The position numbers and the translations under genes were made by a program. The notes beneath the pieces are model-generated. The model searched no databases and had not been told where the DNA came from. It was given only the letters and a program-made list of their open reading frames with translations. From positions 2,535,001 to 2,599,000 of the forward strand of contig JAJTWR010000260.1 of assembly GCA_021613335.1 (NCBI GenBank): 64,000 nucleotides of DNA, read 5' to 3'. Position 1 is the first letter of the stretch. Each line of letters begins with the position of its first letter. This document shows positions 14,349 through 26,588 of the stretch, piece after piece. The DNA comes from Whitmania pigra (taxonomy: Eukaryota > Annelida > Clitellata > Hirudinida > Haemopidae).

Positions 14349-17300
14349 GATGATGATGATGATTGATGATGATGATGATGAGGACGTCGACGACGATGAT
14401 GATGATGATGGTAGTGGTGGAACTCTTGAAAATCACGTTTGGCTTTCAGGATTTCATTTGAATACAGAGACGGTGAAAATAGCAATTATTCAAAGTCAAC
14501 ATTTAATATTTCAACATCAACATTTAATATCAAAACCAATACTTAATATTTCAATGTCAACAATAATTCATAGTTATTTTTTAATATTTCAAAAGTGATA
14601 ATTCTGTTAAGGAAATTTTACGGTCAACGACTTAATTCAGGGTCAGGATAACATAAACCCTCGTGTGCCTCTTTTGCTTGTAACCAAAAGTTAACTTAAA
14701 GTTAACCAAAAGTTAAGGAGTCGTTCCTCCATAGCCCCTTCCCTGTTGACGTCACTGATTCATTTATAACATTAAAATCAATAAATAAATAAATTACGAA
14801 TGTAAACGTGGAGTTTATGCTTATTTTTAAAATTCATTCAAAGATCAATGAAATATTTAATTGAATTCATGAGCTCTACAGTGTTTCATTCCGTTGTCAT
14901 GGATACCACCCTGGTGTCGATGCAGACAGCATTCGGGCGCAAATGTATTGCTTTAATGGATTAAATTGATTCATAGTAACAACAAACCACCATCTTCATC
15001 GTCATCATCAACACCATCATCTTCATCGTCATCGTCATCATCATCAGCATCGTCATCATCATCAGCAAAGGCCATCGTCGTCGCCACCATCATCAGAATC
15101 ATCGTCGTCGTCATCATCATAATTAGGGCAGCATCAATCGGATGGAGCCACCTCCCATAAGAGCACTTATGTTCATGAGACTCACATGTTACCATCTCTT
15201 TCATGACTCATCTATCCCCCAATCCATCCATCCATCTATCCATTCTACTCATTCATCCGTGCATCACGTTTCATGACTCTTTGAATCGACGTATGCAGCA
15301 GTAGTAAGAAATGAATTATTTTCCTGCAGTTCATCATTTGGAAGTCCTTCTCAGGCGAATTTTGAACCTTTCAATGCATTTAATTCAACGTCACGCGTCC
15401 GAAGCCGCTCACAAAACATTGGAAGGTGGAACTTTTATGCAGATTGGAAGGATGAACGCATTTCCGACAAATTGGATGCTCAGTGAAACAAATAATCATT
15501 TCCAATACAGTTACCCAGTTACTTCCAGGACCGACTCATGCACTCGTCCATTTAATCCATCCATTTAATTAATGCATTTAATCCATCCATTTAATTAATG
15601 CATTTAATCCATCCATTTAATTAATGCATTTAATTCATCCATTTAATTAATGCATCTCACTCAAATCCTGCATCATTCATCGCATCACCGTGCACTTCAT
15701 ACATCGTTTATCAGACAATTTCACATTTTGATTCCATTTTGACATTCACAAAAGTTCTTCTGGATCACTATGAGGATGTATAATTTATTTATTAATTTTA
15801 TTAACTTATGATCCTTTTAATTTATTAAAATGGAAAAGTTCAATTAATCCGTGAATGTCCTTATTGTCATTCAGTCAAGCGGATGAAGTTTTACGCAAGT
15901 GTGGCATTGGTGATCGTACTATTTGGAAATAATTATTTCTATGCAAAATGTCACAACTATTTACATCCTTTCATAAGTTTTTTTCTTCCACCATGTTTAC
16001 TTACCCCATTCATTCAGAACATTTCATTCGTGATTGGAAGACATTTAGTAACCATGACAACCACTGATTCCTCGTCCTCACGTGATCCACTGTTTATCTT
16101 ATCTCTCGAAAACAATCGGACGATAAAAACTTTTCGACCAATAAGGACTCGGAACATGAACACGTGACTTGCCTGCCATGTTTCACTGGTGTGAAGTATT
16201 TTTGCTTGTTTTGTGTTCTTTGATTTCAAATAAAATTGCATCGAATTCTTGGAATTTATTTTTGGAAATACTTCACGTGTCTTGAGTTAATTCCATTGTT
16301 GGATGTCAGCCACCTCCCCGTCTTGCAAACTCATGCTTTGAGGTCGAGCGTTTTAAGTTGCAGCTTCACTCAATTAATTAATTCCTTTCTTCTTCTCTTC
16401 TTCCATGCATTCATTCATTCATTCATTCATTCGTTCGTTCAGTCGATAATTATTTTCAAGAAATTTCAAATTCGTCGTAAAAGTTCAAGATTAAAAAAAA
16501 TTTTAGTCCGATTCATCGAACCACGCCGTTTCGTAATTAGTAATAGAGAGAAAAATTAAATGATTAAATGTGATAATTTTACTTAGATAAGCTGCATGGA
16601 ATGTTGGATTGTGTGAAATTTCTGGTTTGAATGGCACAAAGTATCTGCGGATAGGAGACCTGCTTATTGATTGTTGTCTGAGGCTCACCTGCAGTGCTGC
16701 ATAACACATTGTAGGCTGCCTTTAAATTTAAGTCCACTTTTAAACTGCCTTCTTTAAAAAAAGGATCTCATTCCGAAGAAAATTTAATGAGTGAATTCTA
16801 GAAATGAACTTTGTGTTGGCTGCTTTTGGGATTGGTTTGTGAAACTTATTGGTTGATTTATTAGTGAAATTGATCGGTTGATATTTTTGTTAGTGAAATT
16901 GATTGGTTGATATTTTTGTTAGTGAAATTGATTGGTTGATATTTTTGTTAGTGAAATTGATTGTTTGATATTTTTGTTAGTGAAATTGATTGGTCGATAT
17001 TTTTGCTAGTGAAATTGATTGGTCGATATTTTTGTTAGTGAAATTGATTGGTCGATATTTTTGTTATTGAAATTGATTGGTCGATATTTTTGTTAGTGAA
17101 ATTGATTGGTCGATATTTTTGTTAGTGAAATTGATTGGTCGATATTTTTGTTAGTGAAATTGATTGGTCGATATTCTCATCGGTTGATGGGCTGCTGCTA
17201 CGATGGACGGTAGGAAGTGTCCATTAGCAAAACAATGCATAATGACCCCACAGTGTCCATCTAATTGGTCTTTATTATCCTACCATTAAACCTTTTCTAA

Positions 17301-18338
17301 ATTATTGCGCCATGTTGTAAATATTTTATGGAACTACAAACCAATTCTTGTCATGGAAAATATCATCGCTTGAAGGACTTCAACTCGGTATAAATTACTT
17401 ACTTTGGCTGCCACTGAGGAATTTGGTTCTTCGAAAAGTAGCCATACTTTCGGTTTCATTTTCTGCCAGCAATTTAAACTGCCTGTTCTGAATTCTTCCT
17501 CGAGACCAAACCTTTTCATAATTTCCTCGTCTGTTGGTTTGTCGCTGTCCAAATCTAACCGGTCGAGGATCTGAAGAGTTTCTCTGGTGTCTCTGTGCGT
17601 GGTGTAGGTCATCCAACAACACGGCTCAACCTGAGATGAAAACACTTTGAACTTTCTGAAATCAATCATCTTTTTAAACTGCGTTTTGACCGTTAATGTT
17701 GAACTATGAAATATAATTTATTTTATTTAGTAATATTATTTCAAAATGAACTTTAAATTTGAAAAATTGCTTTTCGAGGTCTGAAAATTGTCAGACTTCA
17801 GAGAACATTTTCAGTAAACGTTTGGAAGATGCTCAGTTTATTTCACTTCACTAAAGGCTACTAACACCGTTTGTGTTACATTGCATAGTGTTGGTAATTG
17901 TGATTAATTTCAAAAATTTAGTGAATGACGAAGCAGCATAAAGAAATAAGAATGATAAAAACAATATTTATTTAAATTAAGAAACTAAATGTAATTTAGC
18001 AATTTCAACTTTTCAAACGTAAAAGCAAACGTTTTCCTCAACAAAACTCCACAAACCTGGTTGGAATCCAAACCCCAAAACTCAAGTTCTTCTTCAAACA
18101 AAGGACCACAAACATCGGTGGGATAGTGAAGTTTGCCTGTTCTGTAATAATTGAGGATTTGTGCAAAGACCCCAGGATGTCTGTCAAAGAAATACTCGTT
18201 TAGGACAGGATCGTAGTTGGCCAATGCCTCGGTCAGACGTGAGAGGCGAGTGGCGGGAATTTTCTTAAGTGTGGCTTTGTAGGTTTCGTGTCGAATACCT
18301 CCGATGTTCAAAGTGATTCTGTTGTCCACGTCGGACAT
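12600..18338 (-). CDS. Shaw: Shaw/Kv3-type voltage-gated potassium channel, three exons, about 485 aa
   Basis: This is the alpha subunit of a delayed-rectifier potassium channel of the plasma membrane. Exons on the minus strand are 18338-18057, 17630-17403 and 13547-12600, all phase 0 with GT-AG borders. Exon 1 codes the T1 tetramerisation domain, from [17 protein letters not shown] residues to [13 protein letters not shown]. Exon 2 finishes T1 ([15 protein letters not shown]) and the linker to S1. Exon 3 holds S1-S6: S4 [15 protein letters not shown] near residues 292-306, the selectivity filter TTVGYGD near 370-377 and the S6 hinge PVPVIVSNF near 402. S4 has the low charge density typical of Shaw. 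The C-tail is short, about 75 residues, beginning [10 protein letters not shown]. Length matches insect Shaw. Intron 1 is 426 bp; intron 2 is 3.9 kb and rich in simple repeats. The start ATG at 18338 gives MSDVDNR directly before T1, as expected. Confidence 0.95.
14281..14416. repeat. (GAT)n microsatellite in Shaw intron 2
   Basis: About 135 bp of GAT/GGT trinucleotides. The Asp-rich and His-rich open frames across it are products of the repeat. Confidence 0.95.
14995..15122. repeat. (CAT/CGT)n microsatellite in Shaw intron 2
   Basis: Interrupted ATC/GTC/TTC trinucleotides. It is the reverse-complement class of the GAT array 600 bp away. Confidence 0.9.
15541..15655. repeat. 26 bp minisatellite in Shaw intron 2
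   Basis: About four copies of catttaatccatccatttaa followed by ttaatg. Confidence 0.85.
16860..17176. repeat. 29 bp minisatellite in Shaw intron 2
   Basis: About eleven tandem copies of a 29 bp unit beginning gtgaaattgattggttgata and ending tttttgtta. The left copies read ggttgat and the right copies ggtcgat, so the array has two sequence subtypes in blocks. Confidence 0.9.
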
Positions 18339-21300
18339 GTTGCCTCAATCATGTGATGTCGTGCTTTTCATGATGAAGATGATCTCAGACGATTCATCGG
18401 AAGAGCCGTTTGCCGACTTGCAACGAGATGTTTGCAGAACTTTAAAAAGACAATCATTCTCATCACACGTTCAAGTATTCTATCTTTTTGCGACCTTTAA
18501 TTATATCTTTATACTTTTAATTTAATTATATTTTATATATTTAATATATAATTATATCAACAAAGTATTCATTTCTTCAAAAGTCATGTTTATGTATGGT
18601 CGTGGTTTGAAATATCAACGCACTATGACCCATTAATACACTGATGCTTTTCACAAAGTAACTCCATTAGCACGCATGCAATCCTGTTTAATGTGATGAA
18701 GTGTAATCAGCACAGAGCTGATGTGATTCTAAATAACTTCAAAATAACATCTCACCGCTTAAACTTCCAGTTATCCGAAACGTGGACACGTGAGGAGCAC
18801 CAGTCTTTTAAATAAGAACCGAATGCATCTCATCCAATCAATCAACACCTTCAAGCATTCGTTTTATTTGAATTGGAAGCTTCTTTCTTATTGGTTGATT
18901 CTAAGTTACGTAATAAACATAAATATGAGGTTGTAAAATAATTCCATCGATTCGTTAAATCTTCGGTGACCTGTGAGCTTCGTCTTGAAAAGCTGAAGGT
19001 GAACACCCTCCAGGTGTTGATGAAACGTTCTCTGATTCGTTGAATTTCAAAGTTTCCACCTACATGCATTTTTAATGAATCTCATTGTCATAATTTATGC
19101 TTGCATTGATTGAGACAGATTGTAAATGAAATGATTCGCATTACACGTGGCGTTTCCGAGAATCGCTTTGGAAGCCTTGGAACACTCGCTGGTGCCGATG
19201 AAATTTTTTAAATTGACGGAAATTGGCATAATTTATGTGAACTCCAATAACACAATTTTTTCAGACACGAGTCTCACTTTACTTCTAGAAATCAGAAGTT
19301 TACGACAAAGACAATGAAATGTACTTTTAAACTCTAATGTTGAGATTAACTGACATTTAATAAATAAATAAATAAATACTGATAGCTCAAACATTTTCCA
19401 AATAATTCCAAAATGGTAATTGCAAAACATTTCAGCGAACATACAAAGTTCTTTTTTCTTGAACTTTCATCCTTGCATTCATCATGGATCCATGGGTGGA
19501 TCATCAGAATTTGACTATTCCTCTCATGAATCTCAAAAGTTTATTTTATTTATTTATTTATTTGATTACGTCAAATACGTTTATCCTGAAATTATGAGTC
19601 TTTAAATGACGCTTTTCAAGCGTGGTTATAAGTCCTGGATGACTTGAAATGAGTGTGGAGGAGGATGGTGAGGCGTTTGAGGACCTCGGTTCGTGAAGGA
19701 TGATTTGTGGGCGGATGCAAGTTAATGATGGAAGCCGAACGAAGCACAAGATGTATAAGCAGCGGAGATGTATGTGGTGATGGGGAATCGGTGACCAATT
19801 TTTTTGAGTTAATTGAGTGATGATACTTTCGGGAAGCCATCGTTCCTCAATGAGCAGCTGAATCAGATGTTTTAGCGAGTGGAGCAAATATTTGGAGATA
19901 CTGAGGTTGAGATTGCTGCTTCAGTTGATGAGAGGGGAGATGAGAAGTGCACATCGTGCAGTAATTGCAGTCCAAGCGGGAAACGACTGAGCGGATTGCA
20001 ATGGCAGAAGTCACATCGACAGCTAACCCGCTGGATTGACCAGATGACAAGGTAACGGTTGTGGAAGTTGTAAGAGACACCATCCTAAAGTGAAGAGGTG
20101 TTTCAGTTAACCACCGAATATCTACATGCACGATGTCATCAAGAATCTGTTCAAAATAAGTTCGCTTTCTGACCAAGATGAGGAATTGTGGGTGAAAGGC
20201 AAAGATCTGAGAACCAAACCGGCAGGGAGTTCGACAGAAGTGGAAGTCTTTTGTCATTCCTGACTATCGTGGAGATTTTTAGAATGCAGCAAGAAAAAGA
20301 AGCTTTTTTTGTTGAAAAGTGGCCTTTTTTTTTACCGGATTATGAGACAATAACTTTTATAAATAATACATGCCATGACTGCAAGTCACTCACACTTACT
20401 TAAATAACTTAATTAATTTATTGATTGATTAAATATTAATAATTAACTAAATTACTATTTAGATTGAAGTAACAAGAAATTTGTTTGATAGCGGTTGTGA
20501 TCGAACGTTGTCGATTATCAATAAGATTATTGTCAATCATAGGAATGCGTGGTTCAAAAGAACCTGTAGTGAATATTATTAAATAATAACAACAACAACA
20601 ACAACAATAATAATAATATTATTCCACGGTAACAAAAGATTTTCCAGTTACAAAACAGCTTGTTCATCGGAAGAACGAGTTGAGGAAGAATCAGTGTTAA
20701 TGTTTTGTGAAGTGAGACAAATGTTGAAATTATTCAGACGAAAAGTGTTTCTGATGCTTTATTTATTATTTATGCCCTGCGATTTATTTATATCTTCTGG
20801 TGCGTTCAACAACAGTGATGCTGCAATAATGATTCATCTAAAATTTAAATTTAAATTCATCCAAATGTGAATATAGTTAGTTGAATTATATTTCACGAAT
20901 TATATGAAAAACTAAACAAATTACGTTAATTAATATTATTTAATGATAATTACTTAATTAATAACAATAATTCTATAATTCATAAGTAAATTTAAAAACC
21001 GTTTTACTTGGTAATTAAATGCATTTGAATTTTTAATTTGTTTTATAAACGAGAAGCTTGTGAGGTTCAGAGTAATGCTGCACATATTTCAGGAAATATT
21101 TGTTTTTAATAATGTTTTAACCAAAAAGTATTGTAATTATTTATGCGAAGATGTTTTATAGACGTTAATTAAAAGCTATTTAAGATTGTCCTTAAATTAA
21201 ATAGAGATATAAATATTTATTTTAATAATTAGTTGTCACTGAATGTAGGAGTCTAGTTGACCAGCCACCTTAAAAATGCAAAACCTGGTCATAAAAGAAC

Positions 21301-22031
21301 GGATTAATGTTCCTTTAAATCCTTAAATTTAGGTGTCGAACAAACAGCAACAACCATCACAGCAGCAATTACAATAATATTTATAATAACAACCATCACA
21401 GCAACAATTACAATGACATTTTTAACAACATTCATTACTCGTTGGCAAGGAAGCAGATAAAGATGCCACCTCAAAGTTTACATCTCCTTTATGAACAGGA
21501 TCAACATTTCCTTAGAAACAGTAGTAATCAAGGAAGACGGATTTTGTTCTGATTAGAAATTAAGTAACAGGAGGTTTTGAAAGCATTCGTTTTCAAGAAC
21601 TAAGTATGCATTTGTTTTTAGATTCAATCCTCAAGAAAAGCTTAGAGAGTACATATGGAAATGTGTGATTTATGAAGATTTAAAGGAAGAAATCAAGAAA
21701 TCAAATGTCGTTCAAATGAAATTGAACCAACGAAATGTTTGGCCCATTTTAAGATTGCTTTTCATTTTTTTAAAGTTCAAAAACGTACTTTATCAGTGCC
21801 TTTGAAGTGCACGTGTTAATATCGTCGAATATTATGCATTTTAAATCGTTCAATGAAACACCCGACGAAAGATGGATGATTTTGCTAAGCTTTCGAAGTA
21901 CTATCTGCCTGCATGATTCAATGTACATCTCACAGTTCTTAACTTGAGTTTCCAATCTAAAATATACATCGGTATGTTATGGTATTTACGCACATTGAGT
22001 TGTTTTTTTTTTGTATTTACGTCTGTTACAG
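18339..22031. other. Intergenic region upstream of Shaw
   Basis: The Shaw promoter should lie in the first few hundred bases, but I see no convincing core element. The rest is AT-rich, with a TAAATAAATAAA run near 19360. A (TTTA)n tract at 19540-19562 ends in gattacgt and resembles the tail of the short insertion family seen at 8.4 and 25.6 kb. No assignable gene is seen. Confidence 0.4.
19558..20257 (-). other. Unassigned open reading frames of higher GC content
   Basis: Two abutting minus-strand frames (20257-19847, 136 aa; 19887-19558, 109 aa) are longer and less AT-rich than their surroundings. They are Ser/Thr/His rich. I recognise no motif, splice junction or family, so this may be a decayed mobile-element ORF or chance. 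No function is proposed. Confidence 0.2.
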
Positions 22032-22348
22032 CAGTAGTCCCCAACCTTTTTTATCACCGCGGACTGGTCAATGATGATTTTACTGCGGCCAGCTTGAGGG
22101 GGGAGTTGGTTGTTTATATTATATTTATATTTTAGAATGTTTTGATGTAATAATTTTAATTTAATTGTATTTAAACATGCCTTCAAAATAAAATACAGTT
22201 ACTCCAAAATATGAATATAAAGTGATTTAACATTTTAACTCATTAGAACGCTAAATCACTAAGAGCCCTGGAAATAATTTATTGTTCCTTGGGCGGCCCG
22301 GTACCATTTGATCTACGGAAGTGTCGATCCGCGGCACGGGGATTACTG
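22032..22348. mobile_element. hAT-like MITE, 317 bp
   Basis: The ends are inverted copies: cagtagtccccaacc on the left and acggggattactg on the right. They are flanked by near-identical 8 bp sequences (tgttacag at 22024-22031 and tgctatag at 22349-22356, six of eight matching). Inner sequence such as accgcggactgg is also typical of hAT ends. It has no coding capacity. Confidence 0.65.
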
Positions 22349-23314
22349 TGCTATAGTATAACATGGAACACTTAATGAAGTTTATCTTTTATTAATCTGA
22401 AAACATTTCTTGCATGAATTCTCTGTTGACCTCTTGCAATTTTTCTGATCCACGCTTCAATCGCTTCAATTAGGCAGTGTTATCATATTTATTCTACCAA
22501 GCATTATCGCGTTTGTTTAGCATTTTTTAATGACTACTTGCTCCGCATTATGTCGCTGTTATTATCGTTATTAACCAATAATTTTCTTATTATTATCATC
22601 TTAATTTTTATTATTATTATTTTTTATTTATATTATTATTATTATTATTCTCGGTCTGAAGTAAATTGAAAAAAAGAAGTTGAAGGTTGTTTTCGTTAAA
22701 ATTATATCCATATTCAATGAACTTACAAAGCTTAACAGGAGCCCTTTTCTGCACATCAAATCCCTGATGAAGGAAAAAATTAATGAAAGTTAGGATGGAA
22801 ATTCAAAAATGGTGAATCCATCTTTTAAAAATATTTGTCCTGCAACCTAAACAAATGAACAAATTGACATTGGGTTCCTGATATTCATGGATATTAGAAC
22901 AATTTAATTCACACATACATCTAATTTAAACATCTAATACTAATTACTTTTTGCTTAAAACTCATCCAGACCAACTGGTGGCAACACCTGCAAAATATTC
23001 AATGAAATAATAGCAAATCCAATAATAAATACAATTTCATGCTTGACCTTCTACCACATAAATTACTTATTACTCATTACTCGTTAGTAATCATTTATTA
23101 CTTTTGTTCAATTAACAGATGGTTATTTTTAGCAATTCGTGCTGCAATCTTCTTAAAAATAGAAAATTTGAACCCTTCTAACAAAAGAAATGGGCATTAT
23201 GATCTGATAGTTTAACAATATATCATTTGATTCTGGATTATTTTGTAAATATTATTATAAATCATCATAAAACAAACCATAAGCAATTTTTATTTAAGGC
23301 GATATGGGGTCATT
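22349..23314. other. AT-rich intergenic DNA
   Basis: I see only short TTA runs around 22590-22650. No gene or element is recognised. Confidence 0.4.
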
Positions 23315-23326
23315 CATAAAAGATGT

Positions 23327-23455
23327 GCGCCCGCATGGCCTAACGGTTAGGGCTGCGCCTCTCACGATGGCAGCACGGGATTCAAACCCCGCTGCGGGAG
23401 AACCGTCCTAATCATCTAGCTATGTAACGTTATTGGACGTTAATAAAACATTATC
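23327..23455 (+). mobile_element. tRNA-Glu-derived SINE, copy 2, with perfect 12 bp target-site duplication
   Basis: The element starts gcgcccgcatggcctaacgg (A-box region), has a tRNA-Glu-like anticodon loop ctctcac and a B box ggattcaaacc, and ends with tcctaatcatctagctatgt and a ttaataaaacatta tail. The sequence cataaaagatgt occurs at 23315-23326 and again at 23456-23467. The extra bases in the anticodon stem and the long tail rule out a working tRNA gene. Confidence 0.9.
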
Positions 23456-24234
23456 CATAAAAGATGTCCGCAAGTGGGGAAGAGGGGAGATTCTTCAAAA
23501 GTGGACAAATGCAGACAGGGGGAGGGGCAATTCCCATTTGTAAACCAACACTTTGAAAAAAATAATTAATTTTTAAAATTGGCAAAAACTTTGGAAATAG
23601 TTCGAAAGCGTTTAAAATTAAGGCAAATATTTTCAACAATCAAGAAATTTTATTATTATTGGCTACAAATTTTACAGATTGTCTTTTTTTCAGACGGATT
23701 TTTCTTTGGAACATTAAAATTTATTAAAATAAATTTAAACGAAATATTTTCGTTTGCAAAAATGCGAATGTCCGCGAATAAGAGGACGAGAAATCCATAA
23801 GCGGACATTCGTGTACATTGTACAACGGTGGAGAACATCAATCGACCAATTTTTGTGGACTTATTTGATGGTTAAGAAAATCATGAAATTATAATATTTG
23901 ATTGAGAGAATCTGACTCTTCTTCGCACTAAAGATTAAGTCATATATTAAAGCCATTTTTTTTAGTGACTTGAGAGGCAATACAACAGCTTACATCATTA
24001 TGTCATATTTTTCAAACATATTTATAAAATTGAACATACCCATTTGATATAAAAATATTAAATAAAGTTATTTTGAACTTAAAACAACATGATTTTATCT
24101 GTAATCAATTGAAAATTTATCAAATGTTTTACTTATTATAAATTACTTATACTTATTTATACTTAAATTAACTAACTTGTAATATTTCTGAATCTGGCAC
24201 ATGAGAAGCCAGAAGAAGCGTTCACAAACCACGG

Positions 24235-24317
24235 TATAAAAGCCAGGGAAACCAGTGTCAGTGATCAACTAAAACAAAAAATGAACGGTGAAGGTGGAAA
24301 CAAAGTGAAAAAAACTG
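24235..24317 (+). promoter_or_regulatory. Possible TATA promoter and short first coding exon
   Basis: A canonical tataaaag lies at 24235-24242. The sequence cagtgtcagtg follows about 20-30 bp downstream, where a start site would be expected. An ATG at 24281 opens a 12-codon frame (MNGEGGNKVKKT) that ends at a gtaatt splice donor at 24318. I could not find a matching second exon before transposon sequence begins at about 24.5 kb. It may be a real gene start whose remaining exons are unrecognised, or chance. Confidence 0.3.
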
Positions 24318-24489
24318 GTAATTACATAACATAACATAACAATTATTTATAGTGGTTAAGAAGACCGAGATCTTTATAATAACACTCTTCTTAATTCTAA
24401 TAACCAAATTTACTTAGGTATATCTTAAATTTATCTAACGTATCCTTATCTAGTTTGTTCCATAAGGAAATCATCCTTGTGCTGAAATA

Positions 24490-24780
24490 ATTATTTTTAA
24501 GTATCCAGAAGCCTTCCTATATAATTTACAATCGTGCCCTCTAGCAGTAGCACTTTTTTGGCTTTGAAAAACTGTTCAGGCAAAAGGCCTTCTCTTCCCA
24601 ATAAGATTTTGAATGCCTCGATGAGGTCCCCTCTACTTCTCTTTTCCAGAGTAGTTAATTTGAATCTAGTTAATCTTTCATCGTAACTCAGCTTTCCAAA
24701 TCCTTTTATCATTTTGATTGCCCTTCTTTGTACTCCTTCAACAGTCCTCGCTCAAACACTTAAAGTGACCTGAATTGTTC
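24490..24780 (-). mobile_element. 3' end of a LINE reverse-transcriptase ORF
   Basis: Minus-strand translation gives VEGVQRRAIKMIKGF, LSYDERLTRF and LEKRSRGDLIEAFKIL. This is the conserved C-terminal segment of CR1/Jockey-type reverse transcriptase proteins. Upstream parts are absent, as expected for a 5'-truncated copy. Confidence 0.75.
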
Positions 24781-25609
24781 TCTTTTAGTTTTTAGGAGTG
24801 GGGTTTGTAAAAATAAATAATGCGATACAAATAATCACCTTTTATTTGCAGATTCGCTTTCTTTTTTCTTTTTTTTTTTTGCAGTTATGGCTTAAACTCA
24901 AAAGCGTGAGCCAGGTCAGCGTGATCTTTTAGCTATGAAGACCAGTTGAGAAACAAATTTTACGTGGTTTCCCTTCTGCAAATTCAGTCTATCAGCAAGT
25001 TTCTTCTTTATGGAGAGAACCAGAGACATTGGGGCAGGGGTTTCCTGACTCTAAACTAGATGTAAAAAACAGGCCATTTCCTCATGTTTTACAAGAGTTA
25101 GCCCCATCCCCCGTTAATTTTGGCTAGAAGCAAACAAAAGGTCATCGCAAAGCTGTGCGAGGGTTTGCCCCCAATCTCCCTACAAAAAGCAGATTTTTAA
25201 AATTTATTTATTTATCTTATTTTTTAGGTGCACAAAAAGATCTCATAGGAATGTGTTGACACTACAACAAGCAAATCCGATTTACCGTATTTTCACGAAA
25301 TAAACACGCAGACGAATTTAACACGCGGGCGAATATAACACGCAATTTTTCCAATTTATGTAAAAAATCACTTTTAAAACACGCAAACGATTATAACACG
25401 CACTAATAGACGCCTTTTTTTCTTTTGGCTAAAATAATTTAACATTTAAATTAAAATTATATATATTAAAATGTTAAATTGAAGCAGTTTCTAATATATA
25501 AAACAATCAAATATAAAAGTTGTAAAAAAATCTTCCGTTGGCTGAGCGGCCGATGCTTGAAGTGATAAATACAGTGATATATAGATAGAAGTGCTCTTGA
25601 TTGAAATAT

Positions 25610-25660
25610 AAGTCAAAATCATCTTAGTCATGCAACGGACTATAATCAAATAAATAAATA
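25610..25660 (+). mobile_element. 51 bp SINE/LINE tail insertion with perfect 11 bp duplication
   Basis: The insert reads aagtcaaaatcatcttagtc and ends in actataatcaaataaataaa. It is flanked by gattgaaatat at 25599-25609 and 25661-25671. It is the same unit as 8406-8461 (there reversed), so this is a repeated insertion event rather than a simple duplication. Confidence 0.8.
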
Positions 25661-25671
25661 GATTGAAATAT

Positions 25672-26588
25672 CGACGTCGTTAAGAAAGTGGCTGATAAAC
25701 TTAACTCGTACACTGTTGCCTACAAGCTTCAAGTCATTTCTAGAGCGAAAGACAAAGGTAACAGAGCAGCTGCTCGAGAGTTCAACGTTAATGAAGTGTC
25801 GGTTCGCGAATGGAGAAAGAAGGAATGATTGCTTGAGAAACTGAACCTGAGAAAACGTGCATGCCTTGGCCAAAATGCGAAATGGCCAAAGTTAGAGTCT
25901 GATCTAAAGCTATGGGTCTTGGAACAAAGAAAGAGATAGCTTTTGACAGTCCCGCTAGTGAACGCATCTGGCGCCAGAACTGTGGCAATAACAACAAGTG
26001 GTTACGAACAGACATGTTTCACAGTCATACTTGGATGCTCTGCGGCTGGCACCAAGTCAAAACCAATATTGAGTTTCAAGAGACAATGCAAAAAATTTTC
26101 AGCATGAAGCTCTGGATTCAGAAATGTTCTCCAAAGAGGGGATTCTTTTAGATCTCGCGGTTGATCATGGATGCAATGACTGCTCATAAAGAGGAGTCAG
26201 TTAAGAAGATGCTCAACTTAAGCGGATGTCACATTGCAATCATTCCGGGTGGTCTATCATCCAAACTGCAACTACAAATCATTGAGAAATTGACAGATCT
26301 GAGAGGGAGGAATGGATGCAGAATGGCACATACACTCACACACCGTCTGGACGAGACAGGAAGGCCTTGTATTCCGAGGTATGCACGTGGGTTGCACGAG
26401 CATGGGACAAAGTGTCTCCTGATTTGATTCTGAGTGGCTTTAGAAATGCTGACATTAAGTCTACAGGAAAGGAGTAAAGTGACCACCCGGACTTTGAACT
26501 AGCCTGCGATCCGGCAAGAGCCGAAACTGAATATGAAGACTGTTCGACTTTTGACGGATTTGAAGGCTTAACTGATGATGAGGAATAA
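25672..26588 (+). pseudogene. Broken pogo-like (Tigger/Jerky type) transposase
   Basis: The first part matches the N-terminal helix-turn-helix of pogo-family transposases (SYTVAYKLQVISRAKDKGNR, then AAAREFNVNEVSVREWRKK and the basic GQNAKWPKLE segment). After a stretch with frameshifts, the catalytic-domain motif GYEQTCFTVILGCSA appears. At 26161-26427 come MDAMTAHKEESVKKML, IAIIPGGLSSKLQ and the ARAWDKVSPDLIL C-terminus in another frame, ending in an acidic tail. Several stops and frame changes, and a catalytic core far shorter than a full DDE domain, make it non-functional. Confidence 0.75.

Noticed and set aside
23327..23400. A tRNA-Glu gene
   Set aside because: The A and B boxes and anticodon loop are tRNA-like, but the anticodon stem has extra bases, a tail is attached and perfect target duplications flank it, so it is a SINE.
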